NCBI GenBank assembly: GCA_963676655.2
Contig: CAXXKX010000002.1
Coordinates: forward strand, 1 to 64,000
Source of the DNA: G963676655 sp963676655
GTDB lineage: Bacteria; Verrucomicrobiota; Lentisphaeria; Victivallales; Victivallaceae
Length of the DNA stretch: 64,000 nucleotides
Direction of reading: 5' to 3'
In this document: one piece after another, positions 50,756 through 58,638 of the stretch
Numbering within the stretch: the stretch's first letter is position 1
How the letters are laid out: every line of letters begins with the position of its first letter
The notes under the pieces: generated by a model
Seen by the model: only the letters and a program-made list of their open reading frames with translations
Databases searched by the model: none
What the model was told of the DNA's origin: nothing
Program-made: the position numbers and the translations under genes

Positions 50756-53137
50756 TTTTTCGGATAAACTCTTATTTATCTCATTAATTACAGATTTTGC
50801 CCAACTGGAATATTCAGGAAAGGTACTCTCAAAATCTTCTTGTTTTTTGATTCCATTAAGTTTTGCCTTAATATGGGAATTTAGACACTCTTTAAATACT
50901 CCTTTTACATCACTGACTTCTTCTTTACTAACCCCATTACAATTATGATTTTCAATAATACCCCTGACGGATTCGCTGTCAATGTTTTCAAATTTACTTT
51001 CTGTTATACTGTATACTTCATCAAGTAATTCAGTTGGAAGTAGGTTTTCTAATTCCACATTGTCTGTTTTTCCATCATTTAGGTTATATTGGAAAACATA
51101 AACATACTTTTTTAAAAATTCTCTATATTTACCTTCAATCATCTTTTTTAGGCCTTCTGCCGGTTTATCCTTGTCAAGAATAAATATCCATTTTGAGCCC
51201 AATTGAATAGGTTTTCTATTTAAAAATTTTTCTATATTGGTACACCCTCCTCCATGGAAGAAAGATGATTTTTTGATTTCAAAGGGTTTATTCTGTAAGA
51301 GATTATAATAATATTCAAAAAGAGACGTATCTCCATCTCCTTCAAACACAAAATTATGCTCATTCAATGAAGATAAGTCTTTGTCAAAGTGAAAATCCAA
51401 CGTAGAATAAAGAACTTCTTCCTGAAGAAAGCAACCAACCCTATCCTTTCGAGATGGAATAATGTTGGTCTTTTGATTTCTCTTTTCAAGGATAATGTGC
51501 CTATCATAATTTTTTCGGTCAATCATAAATATAGAATGAGTTGCATATATAACTTGATTATCTTTATCTGAAATCTTAATCAATTCATCAAGCATAAACC
51601 TGACTCCTGAAGGATGAAGATGAGTCTCTGGTTCATCAATTAGAAGAATCATATTATTAATAATTCCTTGTTCAACTGCGGAGCCAATTGTCAATAAAAA
51701 TGATATGAATGTTTTAGCTCCTTGACTTCTCTCGTTCATATTGAAATAATTTGGATCATCAATTTCAGGATCATAGATCGAAAATAAAATATGGTCTCTT
51801 TCTAATCTTATATCTATTTTTTGATTAAAATTTGACCAAGCATTTTCAATGTATTTATTTATTTTGGTTTTTAGAGTGTCAGATGCTTTGCAACGTTCTG
51901 TGGGAGAGGTTTTCAATTTCTTTAGTTTATCGTTTAATTCCTCACTCGAACTTATATTTAATCCTGTTTTTAATACATTGTACAATGGTTTAAGCTTAAC
52001 TGTAAAATCTTTATTATCAATAATATCTTCAAAAAAAGTTTCTGCCTCGATGGTAAGGGAATCTTGGTATGTCCAAAATACTACATCAGGTAACATCTGA
52101 ATCAGGTACTTCTCAAGCAAAGATTCCAAATGCGGAATAATATATTGAGAATCTTGAGTATACTTATCCATAATATGGGTATTTAGCTGTTCTAATTCTT
52201 TTTCTTGTGAAAATAATCTATTTTTGAGATTATTGATTTCAGCTTTAATCTTATTTATCGAAGAAGTTATCTCTCTAGGAGGGCTTTTAACAGTATCAGC
52301 ACTTGAAATTATTTTTAAGTTATTTTCTTTTTTTTGAATATCAGAATTGAGTTTATTGATATTATCTTCTAGTTTCTTTTTTTCAGAAACTACATCATAT
52401 CCGTCAAGATTTTTTTGAATTTTCTCACACTCTGATTGTTTTGATTTTATTTTATTAGACAATTCCTGTAAATTTTCTTTAAATGTTAAATTCGATGAAG
52501 AGGTGCTTTTTTTAGAATCATTAGCGTCATGTTTTGTTATTTGATTTTTCAGGACTTCTAATTCATTAATCTCATTTTTGATTTTTTGTAGCTTAACAGA
52601 ATCCTTGTATATGTTATGGTTCTTCTCATAATTACAAAAATCTATAATTACGGCGTGAGATATTGGAATGAAAGAGTCACGAATTTTGATTTTATCTAAA
52701 TCACTAAGAAAATTTTTCAGTAAAACAAAATTCTTATCTAAGTCTATTTTTGAATTGTTAAGGCTAATGAAGCGTTTTTCTTTTTTTGTTTCACTGTCTA
52801 TTTCAATGTGGTAAACAATATTCAGGTCTTCTGGTTTAATTTTAATTTTTGTCGCAGTTTTCCCCTTAATCCAACTATCAATTATTTTTGATACATCTCT
52901 TTGTTCGTTTTCACTGAGCTCAAATTCAAAACGCAATTTGGGATTTATGGTCTTATTAGCTTTAGGCGCGTCATTTATACTTAAAGGATTATCTGTGTTT
53001 ATATGATTAATTGCCCGGAGAATATTAGACTTGCCTGACTCATTGATGCCAACTAAGCCAATGCAATTATCAGTAATATTAAGTTCTTTGTTCTGTAAGC
53101 TCTTATAGGCATCAAAATAAACTTTAACAAGTTGCAT
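50753..53137 (-). CDS. OLD-family ATPase/TOPRIM nuclease (candidate anti-phage defence protein)
   Basis: A 794-residue protein: ABC-type ATPase head with Walker A GINESGKS (30-37), a long coiled-coil insertion (about 180-340), signature-like NERSQGAKTFISFL, Walker B ILLIDEPETHLHPSG (near 500) and the His switch YATHSIFM. A TOPRIM nuclease domain follows (FVFEGDGDTSLFEY near 600, with metal-binding Glu; WIFILDKDKP near 650, with the DxD pair). This is the class of OLD/GajA/AriA nucleases. No helicase (GajB) or AriB-like partner is adjacent, which fits a stand-alone class 1 OLD gene. Strongly AT-rich compared with its neighbours and isolated by a terminator and a 345-base gap, so likely acquired. 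Confidence 0.82.
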   Translation of the reverse strand: MQLVKVYFDAYKSLQNKELNITDNCIGLVGINESGKSNILRAINHINTDNPLSINDAPKANKTINPKLRFEFELSENEQRDVSKIIDSWIKGKTATKIKIKPEDLNIVYHIEIDSETKKEKRFISLNNSKIDLDKNFVLLKNFLSDLDKIKIRDSFIPISHAVIIDFCNYEKNHNIYKDSVKLQKIKNEINELEVLKNQITKHDANDSKKSTSSSNLTFKENLQELSNKIKSKQSECEKIQKNLDGYDVVSEKKKLEDNINKLNSDIQKKENNLKIISSADTVKSPPREITSSINKIKAEINNLKNRLFSQEKELEQLNTHIMDKYTQDSQYIIPHLESLLEKYLIQMLPDVVFWTYQDSLTIEAETFFEDIIDNKDFTVKLKPLYNVLKTGLNISSSEELNDKLKKLKTSPTERCKASDTLKTKINKYIENAWSNFNQKIDIRLERDHILFSIYDPEIDDPNYFNMNERSQGAKTFISFLLTIGSAVEQGIINNMILLIDEPETHLHPSGVRFMLDELIKISDKDNQVIYATHSIFMIDRKNYDRHIILEKRNQKTNIIPSRKDRVGCFLQEEVLYSTLDFHFDKDLSSLNEHNFVFEGDGDTSLFEYYYNLLQNKPFEIKKSSFFHGGGCTNIEKFLNRKPIQLGSKWIFILDKDKPAEGLKKMIEGKYREFLKKYVYVFQYNLNDGKTDNVELENLLPTELLDEVYSITESKFENIDSESVRGIIENHNCNGVSKEEVSDVKGVFKECLNSHIKAKLNGIKKQEDFESTFPEYSSWAKSVINEINKSLSEK

Positions 53138-53482
53138 AGTTATATCCTTGTTTTACATTATGTACTAGTATTCGAAATTTATTATATATTTATACTTTAA
53201 ATGCTAAATGTCAAGTTTTGTGTTAAAAATATTTTATTTTTCTTGGTTTGCATTTGTCAGAGTTGTTTTGTTTTTGGTGTTGTAGATATGTTAATATCAA
53301 AAGCAAATGACATTTTCTCTTGCCCTCAAAAAGAAGTATATGTTGCTCTGAATGTCTGAAAAAGTCATTATTAACGGTTGATTTGTCGGGTCATACCCTG
53401 TATTTTTAATTTAACCCTGAGTCCGGGGTACTGATCATCGTCAATAGCGATTTGTTTTCAATCACTGAACGGAGAAGAGAAA
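53138..53482. other. 345-base AT-rich intergenic region
   Basis: Divergent upstream region of the OLD-family gene and the EFR1 gene. The first 100 bases share the low GC of the OLD gene, so the edge of the putative island is probably near 53250-53350. No repeats, RNA or gene recognised. Confidence 0.4.
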
Positions 53483-54331
53483 ATGGATATCGTGATATTT
53501 TTTTTCAGCGGGACCGGTAATACCTGGTGGGTCGCTTCCGAATTGAAAAAAGCACTTGAACAGCGTGACCACACAGTCGATATGGTTTCGCTGGAAAATG
53601 AATCGATAAAAGATAGTGAAGCGGTTGCCGCCCGGATAGAACGGGCTGATTGTATCTTGATCGGCTATCCGGTTTACGGTTCTGATTTGCCTGATAATAT
53701 GATGTCCTTAGTCAAAAATCTGCCGGCATGCGAAAATAAAATCTTCGGCGCGTTCTGCACTCAGGCCGCGTTTTCCGGCGATGCCAGCAGTTTTTTCCAG
53801 CAAGAGCTTACCGCCAAAGGCTATGATTTCAGATTTAGTTTCCAGTTCAATATCACGACCAATTTCAATGTCGCGATGCTGCCTTTTTCGTTATCAAAAC
53901 CGGCCGCAGGTAAAAAGCTTGCAAAGATCAAAAACAAAGCGTTGAAAAAAATCAATCGTGCGGCGGATATGATTACGGCGCAAGACCGGCATTTGGCGGG
54001 AACCAGTATTTTGATGGCTGTCCCCGGTCGCATCCAGCGTTATTTCTTTAGAAAAAACAAATCAAAACTGCTGCGTAATTTTCAATTTCTTGCGGAGCGC
54101 TGTACCGGTTGCGGTTTGTGCGAAAGATACTGTCCAACCGGCAGTATTTCATTCGATGCCGACCATTCAGATTTGACCAGGCGCGATGACTGCCTGTTGT
54201 GTTTCAGATGTTACAACTTCTGTCCGGTCAAGGCGATCAATTTCGGAAAGAAAAAGGTGTCGAACCCGGAAAAATACCAGCGCTACAAAGGTCCGGAAGA
54301 AAATATAAAGATCGGCGACCTGACCCAATAA
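53483..54331 (+). CDS. EFR1-family flavodoxin/ferredoxin fusion
   Basis: A 282-residue electron carrier: an N-terminal flavodoxin-like domain (FFFSGTGNTWWVASEL phosphate loop, residues 7-22; LIGYPVYGSDLP) followed after residue 200 by two [4Fe-4S] motifs (CTGCGLCERYCP and CLLCFRCYNFCP). This is the layout of EFR1 (ferredoxin-flavodoxin) proteins of anaerobes. It probably shuttles low-potential electrons in the cytoplasm; partner unknown, though PFOR and the Stn complex are candidate donors. GGAGAAGAG directly before ATG. Single-gene transcript. Confidence 0.9.
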   Translation: MDIVIFFFSGTGNTWWVASELKKALEQRDHTVDMVSLENESIKDSEAVAARIERADCILIGYPVYGSDLPDNMMSLVKNLPACENKIFGAFCTQAAFSGDASSFFQQELTAKGYDFRFSFQFNITTNFNVAMLPFSLSKPAAGKKLAKIKNKALKKINRAADMITAQDRHLAGTSILMAVPGRIQRYFFRKNKSKLLRNFQFLAERCTGCGLCERYCPTGSISFDADHSDLTRRDDCLLCFRCYNFCPVKAINFGKKKVSNPEKYQRYKGPEENIKIGDLTQ

Positions 54332-54385
54332 GCCGAAAAAAGACAGACGCTCCCGATGCTGAAAACGTTTGTTGAGTTATAGTAC

Positions 54386-54414
54386 AAAAAAAAGGCCCGT
54401 CGTGTTGACGGGCT
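54386..54414 (-). terminator. Rho-independent terminator of the pseudopilin/agarase operon
   Basis: Read on the minus strand: GCCCGTC/GACGGGC stem with a 5-base loop followed by eight T. It lies 38 bases after the pseudopilin stop and also between converging genes. Confidence 0.85.
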
Positions 54415-54451
54415 AAGGATTGATTTCTTTTACAGGGCAGGGCAGGGGAGT

Positions 54452-55225
54452 TTATCTCCAGTCACACCAGAAGCCGTCAGGGTCGAACAGGCGGGAGCCC
54501 TGGCCGATGGGGGCATTATAGTTGGGGATTGCAGACCAGATTCTGCTTTCTGTATGACCATCAACAAAGAGGATATTTGCTCCTCGGCTGTTGCTATGCC
54601 GCCAGTTACCGCCGTTGGAGTTGATGTGCGTATAACTGCCGATCTCAATCAGGTTGGTATCGCTGGTTGTGATTCGGTCTACGTCCATGACGATCATTCG
54701 ATCGGACGGTCCTTTTATTTTATCAACTTTGAATGTATATCCTTTCACCCAACTGTAACTCATGTTGCTGTGAAAGCTGTTCATGGCGTAGTGCCGGCTC
54801 ACCCCGCCTTTGTTGAACTCCTGCTTGGAGACTTGAGATGGACAAGCAAAAATAGTTTTCGGACGATTGGCGCCGCGATCTTCCGGCCGCTCCGAAGGCC
54901 TGCCGATGTCGTAGTGACGGAAATTCAGAAAATCGGTGTTGGTGGAGATGTAATAGAGGGCGTCCTGCCAGGTGCCTTTACCGCCCCAGGCAATGTTAGA
55001 CGCACTCAAGTTGCCCTGGAATTTAGGAAATTTCCCGTCATTCATATCGACATATGCCGCCATGTACGTACCGATTTGCCTCTGGTTGTTCAGGCAGGTT
55101 ATGTCTTTTGCCTTGGCTCGGGCACTGTTCAATGCCGGCAGCAGCATCGACGCCAGAATGGCGATGATGGCAATCACGACGAGGAGCTCGATTAATGTGA
55201 AATAACAGGTTTTTGGGGTTTTCAT
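54452..55225 (-). CDS. prepilin-type N-terminal domain protein (pseudopilin)
   Basis: A 257-residue protein beginning MKTPKTCYFTLIELLVV, with Tyr at the position before Phe+1 instead of Gly, then the pilin helix ending LLPALNSARAKAK. The C-terminal motif HSNSRGANILFVDGH is an H-X11-DG variant of the H-X9-DG sorting motif. It overlaps the upstream agarase-like gene by ATGA, so translation is coupled. GAGG about 9 bases before ATG. Operon order LacI, agarase-like, pseudopilin. Role unknown; a direct physical partnership with the enzyme is plausible. Confidence 0.9.
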   Translation of the reverse strand: MKTPKTCYFTLIELLVVIAIIAILASMLLPALNSARAKAKDITCLNNQRQIGTYMAAYVDMNDGKFPKFQGNLSASNIAWGGKGTWQDALYYISTNTDFLNFRHYDIGRPSERPEDRGANRPKTIFACPSQVSKQEFNKGGVSRHYAMNSFHSNMSYSWVKGYTFKVDKIKGPSDRMIVMDVDRITTSDTNLIEIGSYTHINSNGGNWRHSNSRGANILFVDGHTESRIWSAIPNYNAPIGQGSRLFDPDGFWCDWR

Positions 55226-57288
55226 GGTTCTTGCCTCATTTTGTTTTTTAAAATTCCATTAAAACGATAACTGTACATATTTTTCCCGACTTTGCGCGAT
55301 GCCTCGATCATTTCCCGGTACGGGGTGTCGGCGACATCGACAAAACCTATGGCGTATCCCTCACCGTCCCAGCGACCGGTTAAGGGTTGATCCCTGAATT
55401 GGAACCAGTGGGTGCCGACAATCCGCGGATTGACCAGTGCCCCCTGGAGAAATCTGGTATAGGCCAGGGCGCGATCCTGCTGTGTCAGACCCGCCGGACA
55501 CAGGCCGGGAGAGAACATGCCGCGGTCATATATTCCGAAATGGAATTCACCGATCAGGACCGGCATATCCGGGAACCCTGGAGTATCGAAGTTGGCGGCG
55601 CTGTGTGCGTAGATGTTGACGGTCAGCACGTCGCAATATTTTTTACTGGCTTCATAGAGCACCGGTTTGATTGCGTCGGTGCCGATAAAGCGACAGCCGA
55701 GGTAGAGCCGGTTCGGGGCTTTTGATTTTATCGCGTCACGACACAACCTGAAATATTGATCGATGCTTTTTCGCATAAAGATTCTGGCATCGGCCCGGCT
55801 GGTTTCGTTGAATTTTGGCAGTTCCCGGCTTGCCAGTAAAGCCTGCCAGTCGGTGTATTGAGTTTCCCAGGCCGCATTCAGCTTGTCAATTGTCTGGTAT
55901 TTGGTTTTCAAGTCTTTGATATATTCCTGCTTTATTGCCTGCTTTGCCGGACTTTTGATGATTGACTTTATCAGATCATAGGCTCTGCGATTGCCGAAAT
56001 TCAGCTCGTTGTCGATGAAATAGCCGATGCACAGCGGATCGGTCAGGGATATTTTTACCATGGGATTCTTTTTAGCGGCATTATCAATCAGATTTTTCAT
56101 TCCGTCGATATATCTCTGGTCAAAAACATCGTAGAATTTTAACTTGCTGCCGGATATCCTCGGTAACTGCCGGTTGTAATCGGTCAACTGCATAGTGTAC
56201 GGCATGGTCCTCATCGCGATAAAATCCTTGTTTCCCCAGTTGCCGATCGTGTTGAAGCCCCAGTACTCCAGTCGCTTTGCCAGGTTGCTATAGAAATCAG
56301 TGGCATAATCCTTTTTGCCGTATTTCAACTGAAGATTTGTGTCGGTGAACGCCAATTGGCCTGATTTAGAGGGCTTGGACTCGAACCATTTGTCATGTGA
56401 TTTTGTCCTGGTAGCGTCAGTGTGTGCATAGAGTACGTCGATCCCGTGTGAGAAAAACAGTTTCCCGTCCGGATCGACAAAATACCATTTACCTTTGTAT
56501 TTTTCTACCCTGAAATTCCCCGTTGCTTTCAGTTGCGGACCATTTTTCCAGCCGCCGAAACGATTCCAGGAGGTTGGACGCTTTGCACTTGCCAGCTCTT
56601 TGAGCTCCTGTTGATGTTTCTGCTTCAGATCGGCAACTGAATGGATTTTCTCAGGCCAGTCCTGATGGACATATTGTCCGTATTTGTCGATGAACGGAAA
56701 GAATTTATCTTCCGGAACAGGTTTGGCATCTTTTTTAATCCGGTCTTCGAGCCTGAGATTGGATATCTTACAATTTACCAAGTCTTTAGCTTTGCCTTCA
56801 AAGGTCCATTCCTGATAAATCTCGATGGAGTCAATTCGGTCGGAATCAAGTGCTCTTGGCCCCGGGATGCCTTTGGGCGTGCCATATATGCTGCGATGCG
56901 GAATCAACAATTTAAACGTGCGTTTTTCTCCGGGATTAACCGCCAGTCCGGTTTTGGCGTGACGCCTTTTCCCGGTCCGGCTGTCTTTTGCATAAATGAA
57001 CATCACCAGTCTGAGTTGTTTGTTTTTGCTGAGATTCTCAATATCTGCGGCCAAAACTTTTCCAGCGCTCAAATCCCACTGTTTTGTTCCGGTCGGCGGC
57101 ATGATTTTAACGCCGGATTCCCAGCTTGGATCGTCGAATTTAAGTTTTATGGAGCCAGCTTCAAATTCAACGTTGGCGGAACCTTTCTTTATGACCTGTC
57201 CCTGATCAAGAGGAAGTTTGTCCGCCAGGATGGAAGTGAACGCCAGCACGCTGACTGTGGAGATTAAACATTTTTTTACAGAACGCAT
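55222..57288 (-). CDS. secreted agarase-like glycoside hydrolase (GH50-type)
   Basis: A 688-residue protein with a signal peptide (ends near SILA, residue 22), an N-terminal CBM-like jelly roll (about 30-185), a linker, and a GH-A clan TIM barrel (about 235-680). It starts with GNFRVEKYKGKWYFVDPDGKLFFSHGID. The acid/base Glu is in CIGYFIDNELNFGN (about residue 418) and the nucleophile Glu in DMPVLIGEFHFGIYDRG (about 577), followed by GTHWFQFRDQPLTGRWDGEGYAIG. This order and these motifs match GH50 beta-agarases. Likely substrate a galactan such as agar or a related host or algal polymer; the specificity is inferred. Ends overlapping the pseudopilin gene. Confidence 0.78.
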   Translation of the reverse strand: MRSVKKCLISTVSVLAFTSILADKLPLDQGQVIKKGSANVEFEAGSIKLKFDDPSWESGVKIMPPTGTKQWDLSAGKVLAADIENLSKNKQLRLVMFIYAKDSRTGKRRHAKTGLAVNPGEKRTFKLLIPHRSIYGTPKGIPGPRALDSDRIDSIEIYQEWTFEGKAKDLVNCKISNLRLEDRIKKDAKPVPEDKFFPFIDKYGQYVHQDWPEKIHSVADLKQKHQQELKELASAKRPTSWNRFGGWKNGPQLKATGNFRVEKYKGKWYFVDPDGKLFFSHGIDVLYAHTDATRTKSHDKWFESKPSKSGQLAFTDTNLQLKYGKKDYATDFYSNLAKRLEYWGFNTIGNWGNKDFIAMRTMPYTMQLTDYNRQLPRISGSKLKFYDVFDQRYIDGMKNLIDNAAKKNPMVKISLTDPLCIGYFIDNELNFGNRRAYDLIKSIIKSPAKQAIKQEYIKDLKTKYQTIDKLNAAWETQYTDWQALLASRELPKFNETSRADARIFMRKSIDQYFRLCRDAIKSKAPNRLYLGCRFIGTDAIKPVLYEASKKYCDVLTVNIYAHSAANFDTPGFPDMPVLIGEFHFGIYDRGMFSPGLCPAGLTQQDRALAYTRFLQGALVNPRIVGTHWFQFRDQPLTGRWDGEGYAIGFVDVADTPYREMIEASRKVGKNMYSYRFNGILKNKMRQEP

Positions 57289-57376
57289 GTTTTATTTTTC
57301 CGGTATTTAAGTTTTATTATTGTAAAAATTATCAGATGCTAATCAGGCTTTTGTACCTGAACTTTTCAAAATGCTT

Positions 57377-58354
57377 TTAAATACTTATGACTGAATTGCG
57401 TTCAATCAGTTGAACTTCCATTTTGACTTTTTTATGCCTGCGTGATTCGCCGCTTAAAACTATTTCAACCGCTTTTTCCGCCATTTCCCGCAAAGGGCTT
57501 GCCACTGTCGTCAGGGATGGGCGCTGAAACTCGGATACTCCGGGGTTTTCAAAACCCATAATGGAAATGTCCTGTGGAATTTTTTTCCCGGCCAGTTCCT
57601 GAATTATCCAGTTTACTTCAATTACTTTCATATCTTCTCCGGTGACCCAGACCGCGGTGCTGCCGGAATCGATCACCTGTTTTACCGCCAGGTGCAGCGG
57701 GACAGAGTCATCTATTGTCAAAAGATTTGTTTTCGGGTCATGGCCGGCTTTCTGCAATGCCAGCCCGACTCCATTGGCCCGGTTCATCCCGGTGTAATCT
57801 GATTCATGGATAACTGCGATACGCTGATGTCCTTTGCTTACCAGATAATCTCCAGCCAGTTTGCCGGTGTCTTCGGCATCGAGATAAACCGTGTGAAAAT
57901 ATTCGCTCCAGTTATCACTGAGCCAGACTATTGGCAGGTTTTTCATTTCCTTAAGCAAATCGATAGTACGGTCTTCCCAGGCGATCCCGATTATACCGTC
58001 GAACCAGCTGTCTGTCAGGTTGTCTATCCGATCCTCGGTTATCATAGTAATATCCGCGTTAACCCGTGAAAGGGCGTAACAAATGTATTGAGTGACGGTA
58101 TTGACATAACCGCCCATGACGGTTTTCCATGGTGGTTCAGTGATCAGGGCAATTTGTTTGTTCCTGACTCTGACGCGGGGCCTGAAACCCAACTCCCGGG
58201 CCGCTTCCAGGACCCGGCTTCTGGTATCTAATGAAATTAGGTCGCTGTTGTTGAATACCCGACTGACTGTTCCAGCTGAGACTTTAGCATGAGAAGCTAC
58301 CAATGCCAGCACGTTAGCGTCGCTCATTCGTTTAGGTTGTCTGGTTTTAACCAT
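57377..58354 (-). CDS. LacI-family transcriptional regulator
   Basis: A 325-residue LacI-type repressor. The N-terminal helix-turn-helix reads VLALVASHAKVSAGTVSRVFNNSDLISLDTR in sequence (split by motif: ASHAKVSAGTVSRVFN near 22). It is followed by the periplasmic-binding-protein-like domain (QIALITEPPW, YLDAEDTGKLAGDYLVSKGHQRIAVIH, ISIMGFENPGVSEFQRPSLTTV). I start at ATG 58354, with AGGAA 8 bases upstream; a TTG at 58381 is less likely. It probably represses the agarase-like/pseudopilin operon 89 bases downstream on the same strand. Palindromes upstream (58444-58462) are candidate operators. Confidence 0.92.
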   Translation of the reverse strand: MVKTRQPKRMSDANVLALVASHAKVSAGTVSRVFNNSDLISLDTRSRVLEAARELGFRPRVRVRNKQIALITEPPWKTVMGGYVNTVTQYICYALSRVNADITMITEDRIDNLTDSWFDGIIGIAWEDRTIDLLKEMKNLPIVWLSDNWSEYFHTVYLDAEDTGKLAGDYLVSKGHQRIAVIHESDYTGMNRANGVGLALQKAGHDPKTNLLTIDDSVPLHLAVKQVIDSGSTAVWVTGEDMKVIEVNWIIQELAGKKIPQDISIMGFENPGVSEFQRPSLTTVASPLREMAEKAVEIVLSGESRRHKKVKMEVQLIERNSVISI

Positions 58355-58390
58355 TTTATCATTCCTGTTTATTTTTATCACACTATCAAT

Positions 58391-58462
58391 TATACATGGT
58401 ATTTATGCAAAAGTCAATAGTGTTTTAATAATAAATGCATATTTTATGCAATTTTTGCATAA
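58391..58462. promoter_or_regulatory. candidate LacI operator region
   Basis: The perfect palindrome TTATGCAA-TTT-TTGCATAA lies at 58444-58462. Further related ATGCAAAA and ATGCATATTTTATGCA words lie at about 58404-58451, and TATACATG at 58391-58398 repeats a word seen before the heparinase-like gene at 37910 and 37943. The region overlaps the expected promoter of the LacI gene. Confidence 0.5.
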
Positions 58463-58580
58463 GGCTTTTAAAATTAATAATAAATTTCCATGTAGTTTTA
58501 AAAATGGCGGCGGTAAAAAGGTATCATATTAAGATTTTTAGCAGGAAAAATCAGGTTGTTAAGGCGTATGCAAAAAGGAT

Positions 58581-58610
58581 AAAAAAAGGCCCGTCGCAAT
58601 GACGGGCCTT
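58581..58610 (-). terminator. Rho-independent terminator of the PFOR gene
   Basis: Read on the minus strand: AAGGCCCGTC/GACGGGCCTT stem with a 5-base loop and seven T (58581-58587), 28 bases after the PFOR stop. Confidence 0.9.
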
Positions 58611-58638
58611 GATTTGGTCTATTTGAACCGGGTTGAGA

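Noticed and set aside
50753..53137. Gabija (GajA) system
   Set aside because: No UvrD-like GajB gene lies on either side; the neighbours are an exported protein and EFR1.
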